Source: Hyphomicrobiales bacterium (GTDB taxonomy: Bacteria; Pseudomonadota; Alphaproteobacteria; Rhizobiales; Rhizobiaceae). Taken from it: a stretch of 64,000 nucleotides of DNA. Below are positions 9,018 through 17,188 of this stretch, one piece after another (positions within the stretch are counted from its first letter, which is position 1; each line of letters opens with the position of its first letter). Below the pieces are notes generated by a model. The model ran no database searches and was not told where the DNA came from. It was given only the letters and a program-made list of their open reading frames with translations. Location: NCBI GenBank assembly GCA_900467745.1, contig UBQW01000033.1, positions 62,001 through 126,000 on the forward strand, read 5' to 3'. The position numbers and the translations under genes are program-made.

Positions 9018-10322
9018 TTACTCAGCAGCCTCGAGAACCGCGCCATGGTCCATGGCGCTAGCCGTATACTGATCGATGCGCGCTTCGATCTCATGACGGA
9101 AGTTGCGGATCAGACCCTGCACCGGCCATGCGGCAGCATCGCCAAGCGCACAGATGGTGTGGCCTTCGATCTGCTTGGTAACGGCGAAGAGCATGTCGAT
9201 TTCGCGCTTCTGGGCGTTGCCCTTGGCCATGCGCTCCATGACGCGCCACATCCAGCCTGTACCTTCGCGGCACGGCGTGCACTGGCCGCAGCTCTCGTGC
9301 TTGAAGAAGGCCGAGATACGGGCGATCGCCTTAATGACGTCGGTGGACTTGTCCATGACGATCGAAGCGGCCGTACCGAAGGACGAACCGACCGAGCGCA
9401 GACCGTCGAAGTCCATCGGCACGTCGATCATGTCCTTGGCGGGAACGATCGGGCACGATGCGCCGCCCGGAATGACGGCGAGCAGGTTGTCCCAGCCGCC
9501 GCGGATACCACCGGCGTGCTTGTCGACGAGCTCACGGAAGGTGATGCCCATTTCTTCTTCGACGGTGCACGGCTTGTTGACGTGACCAGAGAGCATGAAC
9601 AGCTTGGTGCCGACGTTGTTCGGGCGACCGAGTGCCGAGAACCAGCCGGCGCCGCGACGCAGGATCGTCGGAGCAACGGCGATCGACTCGACGTTGTTGA
9701 CCGTGGTCGGGCAGCCGTAGAGACCCATGTTGGCCGGGAACGGCGGCTTCAGGCGCGGCTGGCCCTTCTTGCCTTCCAGGCTTTCGAGCAACGCGGTTTC
9801 TTCACCGCAGATGTAGGCGCCGGCGCCGTGGTGGACGAAGATGTCCATCGGGTAGCCGAGCTTGTTGTTCTTGCCGAGCAGACCGAAGTCGTAGCACTCG
9901 TCGATCGCAGCCTGCAGCGCCTCGCGCTCGCGGATATATTCGCCGCGAACGTAGATGTAGGCGGTGTTGGCGCCCATGGCGAAGCTAGCGATAACACAGC
10001 CTTCGATCAGCGTATGCGGATCGTGACGCATGATGTCACGGTCCTTGCAGGTACCGGGCTCGGATTCGTCGGCGTTGACGACCAGATAATGCGGACGACC
10101 GTCGTTTTCCTTCGGCATGAAGGACCACTTGAGACCGGTCGGGAAGCCTGCGCCGCCGCGGCCGCGAAGACCGGAGGCCTTCATCTCATTGATGATCCAG
10201 TCGCGACCCTTTTCGAGGATCTGCTTGGTGCCATCCCAGTGGCCGCGGCTCATCGCGCCCTTCAGGGACTTGTCCTTGAGGCCGTAGATATTGGTAAAGA
10301 TGCGATCTTTATCTTGTAACAT
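9018..10322 (-). CDS. nuoF: NADH-quinone oxidoreductase subunit F
   Basis: NADH-binding flavoprotein subunit with FMN and cluster N3; it accepts the hydride from NADH. It has 434 residues, normal length. The glycine-rich segment GLRGRGGAGFPTGLKW serves the NADH/FMN site, YICGEETALLESLEG follows, and the 4Fe-4S motif is SCGQCTPCREGT with a later single cysteine in HTICALGDA. It begins 10 nt after nuoE and ends 4 nt before the helix-hairpin-helix-like gene. Confidence 0.98.
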   Translation of the reverse strand: MLQDKDRIFTNIYGLKDKSLKGAMSRGHWDGTKQILEKGRDWIINEMKASGLRGRGGAGFPTGLKWSFMPKENDGRPHYLVVNADESEPGTCKDRDIMRHDPHTLIEGCVIASFAMGANTAYIYVRGEYIREREALQAAIDECYDFGLLGKNNKLGYPMDIFVHHGAGAYICGEETALLESLEGKKGQPRLKPPFPANMGLYGCPTTVNNVESIAVAPTILRRGAGWFSALGRPNNVGTKLFMLSGHVNKPCTVEEEMGITFRELVDKHAGGIRGGWDNLLAVIPGGASCPIVPAKDMIDVPMDFDGLRSVGSSFGTAASIVMDKSTDVIKAIARISAFFKHESCGQCTPCREGTGWMWRVMERMAKGNAQKREIDMLFAVTKQIEGHTICALGDAAAWPVQGLIRNFRHEIEARIDQYTASAMDHGAVLEAAE

Positions 10323-10332
10323 GCTTCACCTC

Positions 10333-11460
10333 TTACCGCGGCTTCTTGCCGAAGACTTTAATGTATTCGGCTTCGCCGCCCTTGGCGAGCGCCTTGGCCT
10401 GCTTGACCCAGTCATCGCGATCGATGCGGCCCTTGAAATTCAGGTAGCCATCAACCCACTCGCGCTCAGCCTTCTTCCAGCCCGCGACCTGCGCGAAGGT
10501 GAAGATGCCGAGTTCGTGCAGCGTGCCTTCGATCTTCGGGCCAACGCCCGAGATCAGCTTCAGATCATCAGGGGTCGCAGGCTTTTCGATGCCGGCGGGA
10601 CGGTTCTTGTCTGTCAGCGACGGCTTTGCCGTTGCCGGAACCGGTGCTGCGACGCCCGGCTGTTCTTCAACGGCCTTGGCGTTTGTTGCAGCAGCCTTTG
10701 GCGCGGTGACAGGCGTCTTCAGTGCGGCGTTCGTCTCGGCGTCCGTGCTCTTGGGACGAGCGGCTTCGGATGGCGGGACAGGCGCGGCATCAACCTTGGC
10801 CGTTGCGGCATCGGTTGCAACCTTCTTGGCCGGAGCCTTCTTCTTTGGCTCTTCGTCAGTCAGCGACGTCGGGCCGCCTTCCGGAGAGGAGAAGTGACGG
10901 TCGATCTGCGGGCCGGGCGTGACACTTGCGCCGTTGCCGGCATCGAACGTGTCGATGATCTCGGCCAGGCGCTCAGGCGTCAGGTCTTCGTAAGTGTTCT
11001 TGCCGATCATGACCATGGGCGCGTTGACGCAAGCCCCGAGACATTCGACCTCCTCCCAGGACAGGGTGCCCTCGGCGTTACGCTCGAACGGATGGTGATG
11101 GATCTTGCTCTTGCAGACCGACATCAGGCCTTCCGAACCGCGCAGCATGCAAGGCGTCGTGCCGCACACCTGGATGTGGGCGCGCGTGCCGACCGGGCCG
11201 AGCTGGAACTGCGTGTAGAAGGTCGCGACCTCGAGAACGCGGATGTAGGCCATGTCCAGCATGTTGGCGACCTTTTCGATCGCCGCGCGCGTGACCCAGC
11301 CGTCCTGTTCCTGCGCTCGCATCAACAGCGGAATGACCGCGGATTGCTGACGGCCCGCAGGGTATTTCTGGATCGTCTTATCCGCCCAGGCCGCGTTCTC
11401 GTCATTGAAGGCGAACGCGGCAGGCTGGAATTGATCTTCGGCTAATCGACGAACGGACAT
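10333..11460 (-). CDS. nuoE: NADH-quinone oxidoreductase subunit E with C-terminal extension
   Basis: Thioredoxin-fold 2Fe-2S subunit (cluster N1a), partner of NuoF. Cluster cysteines are C99 and C104 (VCGTTPC) and C140 and C144 (CLGAC). The core ends near residue 190. At 375 residues it is about twice the length of a minimal NuoE: residues 200-295 are an Ala/Pro/Lys linker and 298-360 a module starting DDLKLISGVGPKIEGTL and ending DDWVKQAKALAKGG, shared with the gene at 8384-9013. The extension is known in rhizobial NuoE proteins, but its role is unclear to me. Confidence 0.97.
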   Translation of the reverse strand: MSVRRLAEDQFQPAAFAFNDENAAWADKTIQKYPAGRQQSAVIPLLMRAQEQDGWVTRAAIEKVANMLDMAYIRVLEVATFYTQFQLGPVGTRAHIQVCGTTPCMLRGSEGLMSVCKSKIHHHPFERNAEGTLSWEEVECLGACVNAPMVMIGKNTYEDLTPERLAEIIDTFDAGNGASVTPGPQIDRHFSSPEGGPTSLTDEEPKKKAPAKKVATDAATAKVDAAPVPPSEAARPKSTDAETNAALKTPVTAPKAAATNAKAVEEQPGVAAPVPATAKPSLTDKNRPAGIEKPATPDDLKLISGVGPKIEGTLHELGIFTFAQVAGWKKAEREWVDGYLNFKGRIDRDDWVKQAKALAKGGEAEYIKVFGKKPR

Positions 11461-11476
11461 TCTTCCTCACGCCTTG

Positions 11477-11752
11477 TCAGTTTAGGGCGCCACACTGCGA
11501 CGAGGTCAGAGACTTCATCTCGCAAGCGTAGGCCGACTGGTCTTTCTGCAGGAACACAACGAAGAACTTCCCTCCGTTGGGGACTGCAGCCTTGATTTGA
11601 TAGCCCTTGGACAAAAGCTCGCCCATGGACGCCTTGTTTGCCGGCGGTGCTACGTCGTCCTGGCCCAGCTTGGGGCCAAGTCCACCGGCTTCCTGCGCGT
11701 AAGCGCCAGAAGCCAGGAGGAGAACGACGGTAACGAGCGACGGCAGCTTCAT
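11477..11752 (-). CDS. Small exported protein encoded inside the nuo operon
   Basis: A 91-residue protein beginning MKLPSLVTVVLLLASGAYAQ, a typical Sec signal peptide with cleavage after AYA. The mature part is about 72 residues with two cysteines, C77 and C86 (counted from the ATG), that could form a disulfide in the periplasm. Its ATG overlaps the nuoD stop (TAATG) and nuoE starts 16 nt downstream, so it is translated from the complex I message. I recognise no named family. A longer upstream frame is antisense-like in composition and overlaps nuoD, so I rejected it. Confidence 0.75.
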   Translation of the reverse strand: MKLPSLVTVVLLLASGAYAQEAGGLGPKLGQDDVAPPANKASMGELLSKGYQIKAAVPNGGKFFVVFLQKDQSAYACEMKSLTSSQCGALN

Positions 11753-12942
11753 TAGCGGTCGACCTCGCCGAAGACGATGTCGAGCGAACCGAGAACTGCG
11801 GTCACGTCGGCAAGCATGTGGCCCTTGCAGAGGAAGTCCATCGCCTGCAGGTGGGCATAGCCCGGGGCGCGGATCTTGCAACGGTAGGGCTTGTTACTGC
11901 CGTCGGCGACGACGTAGACGCCGAACTCGCCCTTCGGCGCTTCGACGGCCGCGTACACTTCGCCGGCCGGAACGTGGTAGCCTTCGGTGTAGAGCTTGAA
12001 GTGGTGGATCAGCGCTTCCATCGAACGCTTCATCTCGCCACGCTTCGGCGGAACGACCTTGCCGTCGATCGAGGAGACCGGGCCGACCTTGGCATCGCCG
12101 AGCAGACGGTTGACGCACTGCTTCATGATGCGGACGGACTGGCGCATTTCGATCATGCGGATCAGGTAGCGATCGTAGCAGTCGCCGTTCTTGCCTATGG
12201 CGATGTCGAATTCGAGATCGTTGTAGCACTCGTAGGGCTGCGAGCGGCGCAGGTCCCAGGCAGCGCCCGAACCGCGAACCATGACGCCCGAGAAGCCCCA
12301 GGACCAAGCGTCTTCCAGCGAGACGACGCCGATATCGACGTTACGCTGCTTGAAGATGCGGTTGTCGGTCAGAAGGCCTTCGATATCGTCGAGAACCTTG
12401 AGGAACGGATCGCACCACTTGCCGATATCTTCGACCAGCTCCTGCGGGATGTCCTGGTGGACGCCGCCCGGACGGAAGTAGGCCGAGTGCATACGGGCGC
12501 CGCAGGCGCGCTCGTAAAACACCATCAGCTTTTCGCGCTCTTCGAAGCCCCAGACCGGCGGCGTCATCGCGCCAACGTCCATGGCCTGCGTCGTCACGTT
12601 CATGATGTGCGACAAGATTCGGCCAATTTCGGAGTACAGAACTCGAATCAGCTGACCGCGAATCGGAATTTCCAGCTTCAGCATCTTTTCGACGGCGAGC
12701 GCGAAAGCATGCTCCTGGTTCATCGGCGCGACGTAGTCGAGACGATCGAAATAAGGAACGGCCTGAAGATAGGTCTTCGATTCGATCAGCTTTTCGGTGC
12801 CGCGGTGCAGGAGGCCGATATGCGGATCGACGCGCTCGATGATTTCGCCATCAAGCTCAAGCACCAGACGCAGAACGCCGTGCGCGGACGGATGCTCCGG
12901 TCCGAAGTTGATCGTAAAGTTGCGAACGTTATGTTCAGTCAT
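11752..12942 (-). CDS. nuoD: NADH-quinone oxidoreductase subunit D
   Basis: The 49-kDa-type subunit, related to the large subunit of NiFe hydrogenases, which forms one wall of the quinone pocket with NuoB. The start at 12942 gives MTEHNVRNFTINFGPEHP and 396 residues, the usual length, and has CGGAG upstream; an earlier in-frame ATG at 12972 has no Shine-Dalgarno site. Motifs GPEHPSAHG, HRGTEKLIE and DPCDR-like positions typical of the family are readable. Its stop overlaps the start of the small exported protein gene. Confidence 0.97.
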   Translation of the reverse strand: MTEHNVRNFTINFGPEHPSAHGVLRLVLELDGEIIERVDPHIGLLHRGTEKLIESKTYLQAVPYFDRLDYVAPMNQEHAFALAVEKMLKLEIPIRGQLIRVLYSEIGRILSHIMNVTTQAMDVGAMTPPVWGFEEREKLMVFYERACGARMHSAYFRPGGVHQDIPQELVEDIGKWCDPFLKVLDDIEGLLTDNRIFKQRNVDIGVVSLEDAWSWGFSGVMVRGSGAAWDLRRSQPYECYNDLEFDIAIGKNGDCYDRYLIRMIEMRQSVRIMKQCVNRLLGDAKVGPVSSIDGKVVPPKRGEMKRSMEALIHHFKLYTEGYHVPAGEVYAAVEAPKGEFGVYVVADGSNKPYRCKIRAPGYAHLQAMDFLCKGHMLADVTAVLGSLDIVFGEVDR

Positions 12943-13014
12943 AGCGACGCGCTCCGCGCTGGCAATTGGCATGAGACGACGAACGGAGAGGCTTCAAGAC
13001 AGTCGAGCCTCATC

Positions 13015-13617
13015 TCAATTCGCAGCCTTCTCGTCTCCCGGAAGTACGTAATCAGTGCCTTCCCACGGGGACGTGAAATCGAAATTGCGGAATTCCTGCT
13101 TCAGTTCGACGGGTTCGTAGACAACGCGCTTGGCGGCATCGTCGTAACGTACCTCGACGTAACCTGTCGTCGGGAAGTCCTTGCGCAGCGGATGGCCCTC
13201 GAAGCCATAGTCCGTCAGCAGACGGCGCAGGTCGGCATGGCCGGAGAATGGAATGCCGTACATGTCCCAGGCTTCGCGCTCGAACCACTCGGCACCCATG
13301 TAGACCGACGTCGCCGACGGAACCGATACGCCATCGGCAACGGCGAGCTTGACGCGGATGCGCAGGTTCTGCTTCGGCGACAGGAGGTGGTAGACGACAT
13401 CGAAACGCTTTTCGCGCTGCGGCCAGTCGACGCCGCAGATGTCGATCATGCTGACGAAGCCGCAACGCGGATCGTCGCGCAGGAACGTCAGCAGCGCGAC
13501 AATCGTTTCCGGCGTCGTGGTTACGTTCAATTCGCCATAGCTGATCGATGCATCGACAATCAGATCGCCGCGCATCTCGCGGAGATACGACGACAGTTCG
13601 CTCAAGGCTTCACTCAT
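13015..13617 (-). CDS. nuoC: NADH-quinone oxidoreductase subunit C
   Basis: The 30-kDa-type scaffold subunit of the peripheral arm, 200 residues. The family signature EREAWDMYGIPFSGHADLRR is present, followed by LLTDYGFEGHPLRKDFP. NuoC and NuoD are separate genes here, unlike the fused NuoCD of enterobacteria. The gap to nuoD is 72 nt and to nuoB 15 nt. Confidence 0.98.
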   Translation of the reverse strand: MSEALSELSSYLREMRGDLIVDASISYGELNVTTTPETIVALLTFLRDDPRCGFVSMIDICGVDWPQREKRFDVVYHLLSPKQNLRIRVKLAVADGVSVPSATSVYMGAEWFEREAWDMYGIPFSGHADLRRLLTDYGFEGHPLRKDFPTTGYVEVRYDDAAKRVVYEPVELKQEFRNFDFTSPWEGTDYVLPGDEKAAN

Positions 13618-13632
13618 GACAGTCCTCCGCCC

Positions 13633-14217
13633 TTAGCGCTCAATCGTTCCGGTGCGCCGTATCTTCTTCTGCAGAAGCAAGACCCCGTAGAGCAGCGCTT
13701 CTGCCGTGGGGGGACAGCCCGGCACGTAGATATCGACAGGAACAACACGATCGCAGCCACGCACGACCGAGTAGGAATAGTGATAGTAGCCACCGCCGTT
13801 TGCGCAGGAGCCCATCGAGATGACGTAACGCGGCTCCGGCATCTGGTCATAGACCTTGCGGAGCGCCGGCGCCATCTTGTTGGTCAGCGTACCAGCGACG
13901 ATCATGACATCCGACTGGCGCGGCGAAGCGCGCGGTGCAACACCGAAGCGCTCCATGTCGTAACGCGGACCGGAAACCTGCATCAGGCCTTCGACGGCGC
14001 AGCAGGCAAGGCCGAACTGCATCCACATCAGCGAGCCGGTGCGCGCCCAGGTGATCAGATCACGAGTGGAGGTGACCAGAAAGCCCTTGTCGGCCAACTC
14101 GTCATTGATCTCGCCGAAAAACGCACTGTCGCTGCCAACAGGCTTGCCCGTTGCCGGATCGATGATGCCTTTGGGATGCGGCGCGACGAGCGCCTTGTCG
14201 CTTGGGGCTACTCCCAT
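13633..14217 (-). CDS. nuoB: NADH-quinone oxidoreductase subunit B
   Basis: The PSST-type subunit carrying cluster N2, the last iron-sulfur centre before quinone. Ligands are visible in FGLACCAVEG, GSCANGGG and VPGCPPTAEAL. The ATG at 14217 (MGVAPSDKAL, 194 residues) is supported by GGGAG 7 nt upstream and overlaps the end of nuoA by 10 nt; an ATG at 14238 would overlap nuoA further and lacks such a site. The PRASPRQSDVMIVAGTLT block is typical of the family. Confidence 0.97.
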   Translation of the reverse strand: MGVAPSDKALVAPHPKGIIDPATGKPVGSDSAFFGEINDELADKGFLVTSTRDLITWARTGSLMWMQFGLACCAVEGLMQVSGPRYDMERFGVAPRASPRQSDVMIVAGTLTNKMAPALRKVYDQMPEPRYVISMGSCANGGGYYHYSYSVVRGCDRVVPVDIYVPGCPPTAEALLYGVLLLQKKIRRTGTIER

Positions 14218-14573
14218 TCCAGGGCTCCCTTTTTCCACTCATAAATAAAGCCGATGGTCAGCACGAGAAGGAAGACCATCATGGACCAGAAGCCGAACCA
14301 GCCGATCGCGCCGAAAGAAACGGCCCACGGGAACAGAAAGGCGACTTCGAGGTCGAAGATGATGAAGAGAATCGACACCAGATAGAAGCGGATATCGAAT
14401 TTCATGCGGGCGTCGTCGAACGCGTTGAAGCCGCATTCGAAAGCCGAAAGCTTTTCAGCATCAGGCGCCTTGTAGGCAACGGCGAACGGCGCAATGAGCA
14501 GCGACAAGCCGATTACAAGGGCGATGGCAATGAAAATGGCGATCGGAATATAGGAACTGAGAAGTCCAGTCAT
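14208..14573 (-). CDS. nuoA: NADH-quinone oxidoreductase subunit A
   Basis: Three-helix membrane subunit of complex I, first gene of the operon. The start at 14573 (MTGLLSSYIPIAIF) gives 121 residues, the usual length, with AGGG 9 nt upstream; an ATG three codons earlier lies too close to that site. The conserved loop KLSAFECGFNAFDDARMKF, which carries the cysteine exposed in the deactive state in homologues, is intact. Confidence 0.97.
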   Translation of the reverse strand: MTGLLSSYIPIAIFIAIALVIGLSLLIAPFAVAYKAPDAEKLSAFECGFNAFDDARMKFDIRFYLVSILFIIFDLEVAFLFPWAVSFGAIGWFGFWSMMVFLLVLTIGFIYEWKKGALEWE

Positions 14574-14697
14574 CAGGTTCATCCCTGCTTGCCGCCTGCG
14601 CCGGGAGGCGCGGCCTGAGCATTTGCCCGGCAAGCGAACGTGCGTTGCAACAAGCCGTGGTTAGCGCAGCCACAGCCAATGCGCAAGAGTTTTAGCG

Positions 14698-14756
14698 TGT
14701 CAATTCCAATTGCACACGTGCGACATTATTAGCCACGCACATTGTTTTTGCGACAA
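14698..14756 (-). promoter_or_regulatory. Candidate nuo operon promoter region
   Basis: Two possible sigma-70-type promoters read toward nuoA. One has TTGTCG at 14751-14756 and CTAATA at 14727-14732, separated by 18 bp. The other has a perfect TTGACA at 14698-14703 but only a poor -10 (ATTGGC) 17 bp downstream. I cannot decide between them from sequence alone; either gives a leader of roughly 100-150 nt. Confidence 0.35.
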
Positions 14757-15298
14757 ATCAACGCACGGCCCGCGATCTTGCATGCCAGCCCAGCATTTAT
14801 TGCATGACTAAGGGGCTTTTATGAGTGAAAAGCGAAGGATTTGACGAGGCCCGGCCACGAACTCACGCCGCCGAACAGCCTGAAAACTAATGCATATCCA
14901 CTGAGCGCCCTCAATCGGCGCGCGGAAGGAAGCCAGAACCGTCCCATCCCTATCTATTTGATATGCAATCATCATTTCCGTTCAAAAGCCGCGCGGAACG
15001 CGTGAAGCACTTCTCTTGGGTGCAAGGCGGCAGGGCAAAATCGGTGATTTTGCGGCAGCTGGGCGCGCGTTTCCGCTTCTTGAGGCAGTGAAATGCGGAT
15101 GAGCCGGAGGATCGACTGCGATTCGATAGCAAAGCTGCGCCAATCGGGTCGCTATGTCGCAGGCCCAGCGGCTAAATAAAGGGCATTTCGGCCAGTGGAT
15201 ATCGCCTGCCTCCGCGTCGTTGAGCAGGCCGCGCAGGGTGACAAGGCGGGTGGGCGGCGGACGCTTCAGACACACTCCCGAGACCCGCAATTCCGGAT
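14757..15298. other. Intergenic region without a convincing gene
   Basis: About 540 bp upstream of the nuo operon. Short open frames on both strands have ordinary-sequence composition and no Shine-Dalgarno sites. The only clear structure is a 7-bp perfect inverted repeat, CAAAATC-GGT-GATTTTG, at 15036-15052. It could hold an unrecognised small RNA, but nothing in it matches a family I know. Confidence 0.5.
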
Positions 15299-15637
15299 AT
15301 GCGCAAACGCTACTTAAAGCCAGGAGTTGCGCGGCGCCGCCTCACCGATCAAGACCATTACGACATCTATTTAATGGCAAGAAGCGGATTGAGTGCGACA
15401 GGGATAAACCGCTTTATCCGGATCCGAAGACGCATCAGGTCGAGCCGGACATCGGGAGATATTGGAAGGGCGGCTGTGGCGCGCCTGAGGCAGCTATTGG
15501 CGGGCCAGGCAGCGCCGCCTACCCTCTCGACAGCGATATCGCCACGCAAAGGCATGGAGATGCGCACCAGACCAAAAGAGTGCAAGGCGCGGCACGCAGC
15601 CAATGTGCCGAAAGGCGCAAGCGCACCTTCTAGGTGA
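15299..15637 (+). CDS. Possible small basic protein, doubtful
   Basis: A 112-codon frame rich in Arg. Residues about 14-42 (beginning RLTDQDHYDIYLMARSG) have the spacing of a helix-turn-helix, which is the only hint of function. Codons such as TTA, CTA, ATA and GGA are used that are rare in the surrounding genes, and a longer overlapping frame exists in another phase. It may be a decayed or recently acquired gene, or not a gene at all. Confidence 0.25.
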   Translation: MRKRYLKPGVARRRLTDQDHYDIYLMARSGLSATGINRFIRIRRRIRSSRTSGDIGRAAVARLRQLLAGQAAPPTLSTAISPRKGMEMRTRPKECKARHAANVPKGASAPSR

Positions 15638-15667
15638 TCTATATTCTGGAGACATTCTGGAAGAGAA

Positions 15668-15744
15668 TGGCGCGAGTGACGGGGCTCGAACCCGCGACCT
15701 CCGGCGTGACAGGCCGGCACTCTAACCGACTGAGCTACACCCGC
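15668..15744 (-). tRNA. tRNA-Asp (GTC)
   Basis: A 77-nt cloverleaf including an encoded CCA. The 7-bp acceptor stem pairs GCGGGTG with CACTCGC, the discriminator is G73, and the anticodon loop CTGTCAC gives GTC. The T arm carries GGTTCGAGCC-type sequence. It is identical to the copy 52 bp upstream, and is probably co-transcribed with it. Confidence 0.98.
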
Positions 15745-15796
15745 GCATTTTCAGACTGCGTCGTTCCGGACCATGCTTTTCAGCACTTACATGAAA

Positions 15797-15873
15797 TGGC
15801 GCGAGTGACGGGGCTCGAACCCGCGACCTCCGGCGTGACAGGCCGGCACTCTAACCGACTGAGCTACACCCGC
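15797..15873 (-). tRNA. tRNA-Asp (GTC), first copy
   Basis: Identical to the copy at 15668-15744: GCGGGTG/CACTCGC acceptor stem, G73, encoded CCA, anticodon GTC. It is the promoter-proximal copy of the pair, about 68 nt downstream of a consensus -10 element. Confidence 0.98.
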
Positions 15874-15940
15874 ATTCATTCCAAGCAATCCGGATGCTTT
15901 CGCGTCCGTGTCAAAGCAGCTTGCCGCTTCGATGAGCGGC

Positions 15941-15969
15941 TAACTACGGGGTTCGCATTTGAGTGTCAA
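15941..15969 (-). promoter_or_regulatory. Promoter of the tRNA-Asp pair
   Basis: TTGACA at 15964-15969 and TAGTTA at 15941-15946 on the minus strand, spaced by exactly 17 bp. This is a near-consensus housekeeping promoter reading toward both tRNA-Asp genes. Confidence 0.7.
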
Positions 15970-16286
15970 GCAGGTTTGGAGACAAAACGATGACAGCCTG
16001 CGATTTGTTTGTGGGTGAATGAAATCAGATCGAAAATCGCCCCTATAGAAGGACCTTCCGGCGCTGCCGCTCCAGATATCCGCCAGCGAACGATCCTATC
16101 ACAGCCCTCCCCTTGACCCTCCCCTCGTCGATTTTTCTTTTCCACAGACGGAATTACCGGGAAACCGGGACATTGGCGGATGCCGATCGAAAAAAATCAA
16201 AAAATCTTCACAAACGCTCTTGCGGTTTGTCCGCGATCCGCATAGATCACGGCCATCGACGCGGCGGACATGATCCGCACCGCGGA
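15970..16286. other. Intergenic region before tRNA-Val
   Basis: About 315 bp between the tRNA-Asp promoter and tRNA-Val. It contains A/T-rich tracts (for example around 16190-16210) that may include the tRNA-Val promoter. I see no gene and no convincing hairpin. Confidence 0.5.
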
Positions 16287-16362
16287 GGGCGATTAGCTCA
16301 GTTGGTAGAGCGCCTCGTTTACACCGAGGATGTCGGGAGTTCGAGTCTCTCATCGCCCACCA
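16287..16362 (+). tRNA. tRNA-Val (TAC)
   Basis: A 76-nt cloverleaf with encoded CCA. The acceptor stem pairs GGGCGAT with ATCGCCC, the anticodon stem-loop CCTCG-TTTACAC-CGAGG gives anticodon TAC, and the discriminator is A73. Confidence 0.98.
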
Positions 16363-16492
16363 TTTTCTCTCCCCTTTATGTGATTGATAGACCGACAGCT
16401 TTGATTTTGCTGCGGTTGCTAATCCCGTTTACGGCGATTAGGTTCCGGCCAAATCGAACGGCACCTCATGTGCTTCAGGCGGAGATAGAATC

Positions 16493-17098
16493 ATGAAAAC
16501 ACGCGAAGATCGCCAGGCACAGCGGGCAGCCATGCCGCGCACGCAGCTCAGCGCCCATCATATGGAAAACGCGCGCCTGCTGCCCGATCGCGGCGAATTG
16601 CTCTATCGTATTCCCAATGGCGGCGTGGGCGTTGAGATCGGCGCGGCGTTCGGGGAATACACGGCGGAGATTCTCGAAAAGAATCGCCCGGCTCAGCTTT
16701 ATCTCATCGATCCCTGGAGCATGGACCGCTACAGCTCCGGCCTCGACCAGATCCATACGCAGTTCGGCAAACAAATCGAAAGCGGGCAGCTGCACCTGAT
16801 GCAGGGCACCTCGCTGGAGAAACTCGCCGAATTCGAGGACGATTTCCTCGACTGGGCCTATATCGACACGGATCACTCGTTCGAACTGACCTGGCAGGAG
16901 CTTTTGCTCTGCGACCGCAAGGTCAAGCGGACCGGCCACATCGCTGGCCATGACTTCTGCACCGGCAATACGGTGAAGCCGATCGTCTATGGCGTCGTCG
17001 AGGCCGTCACCAAGTTCTGCAAGGATTATGGCTGGCAGTTCGAATTCCTGACCGTCGAATCGCATGCGCACTTCTCCTTCTGCCTGAAGCGGCTCTGA
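16493..17098 (+). CDS. Class I SAM-dependent methyltransferase-like protein
   Basis: A 201-residue protein with a Rossmann-type start: VGVEIGAAFGEYTAEIL is methyltransferase motif I, LYLIDPWSMD contains the acidic residue after the second strand, and DFLDWAYIDTDHSFE resembles motif IV of the Methyltransf_24 group. The late part GHIAGHDFCTG matches the family's GG..hDF pattern. Substrate unknown. It stands alone downstream of tRNA-Val. Confidence 0.8.
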   Translation: MKTREDRQAQRAAMPRTQLSAHHMENARLLPDRGELLYRIPNGGVGVEIGAAFGEYTAEILEKNRPAQLYLIDPWSMDRYSSGLDQIHTQFGKQIESGQLHLMQGTSLEKLAEFEDDFLDWAYIDTDHSFELTWQELLLCDRKVKRTGHIAGHDFCTGNTVKPIVYGVVEAVTKFCKDYGWQFEFLTVESHAHFSFCLKRL

Positions 17099-17188
17099 GT
17101 CGCCCGGCTCATTGCCGCAATTGATCCATTCCCCTCGCGTTGGCGTAAGCGCTTACAGGCCAATTTGCGGCCAGCGAAGGGATCGATC

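Noticed and set aside
14982..15290. 102-codon minus-strand frame upstream of the nuo operon
   Set aside because: Proline/arginine-rich, no ribosome site, no recognisable motif; more likely non-coding.
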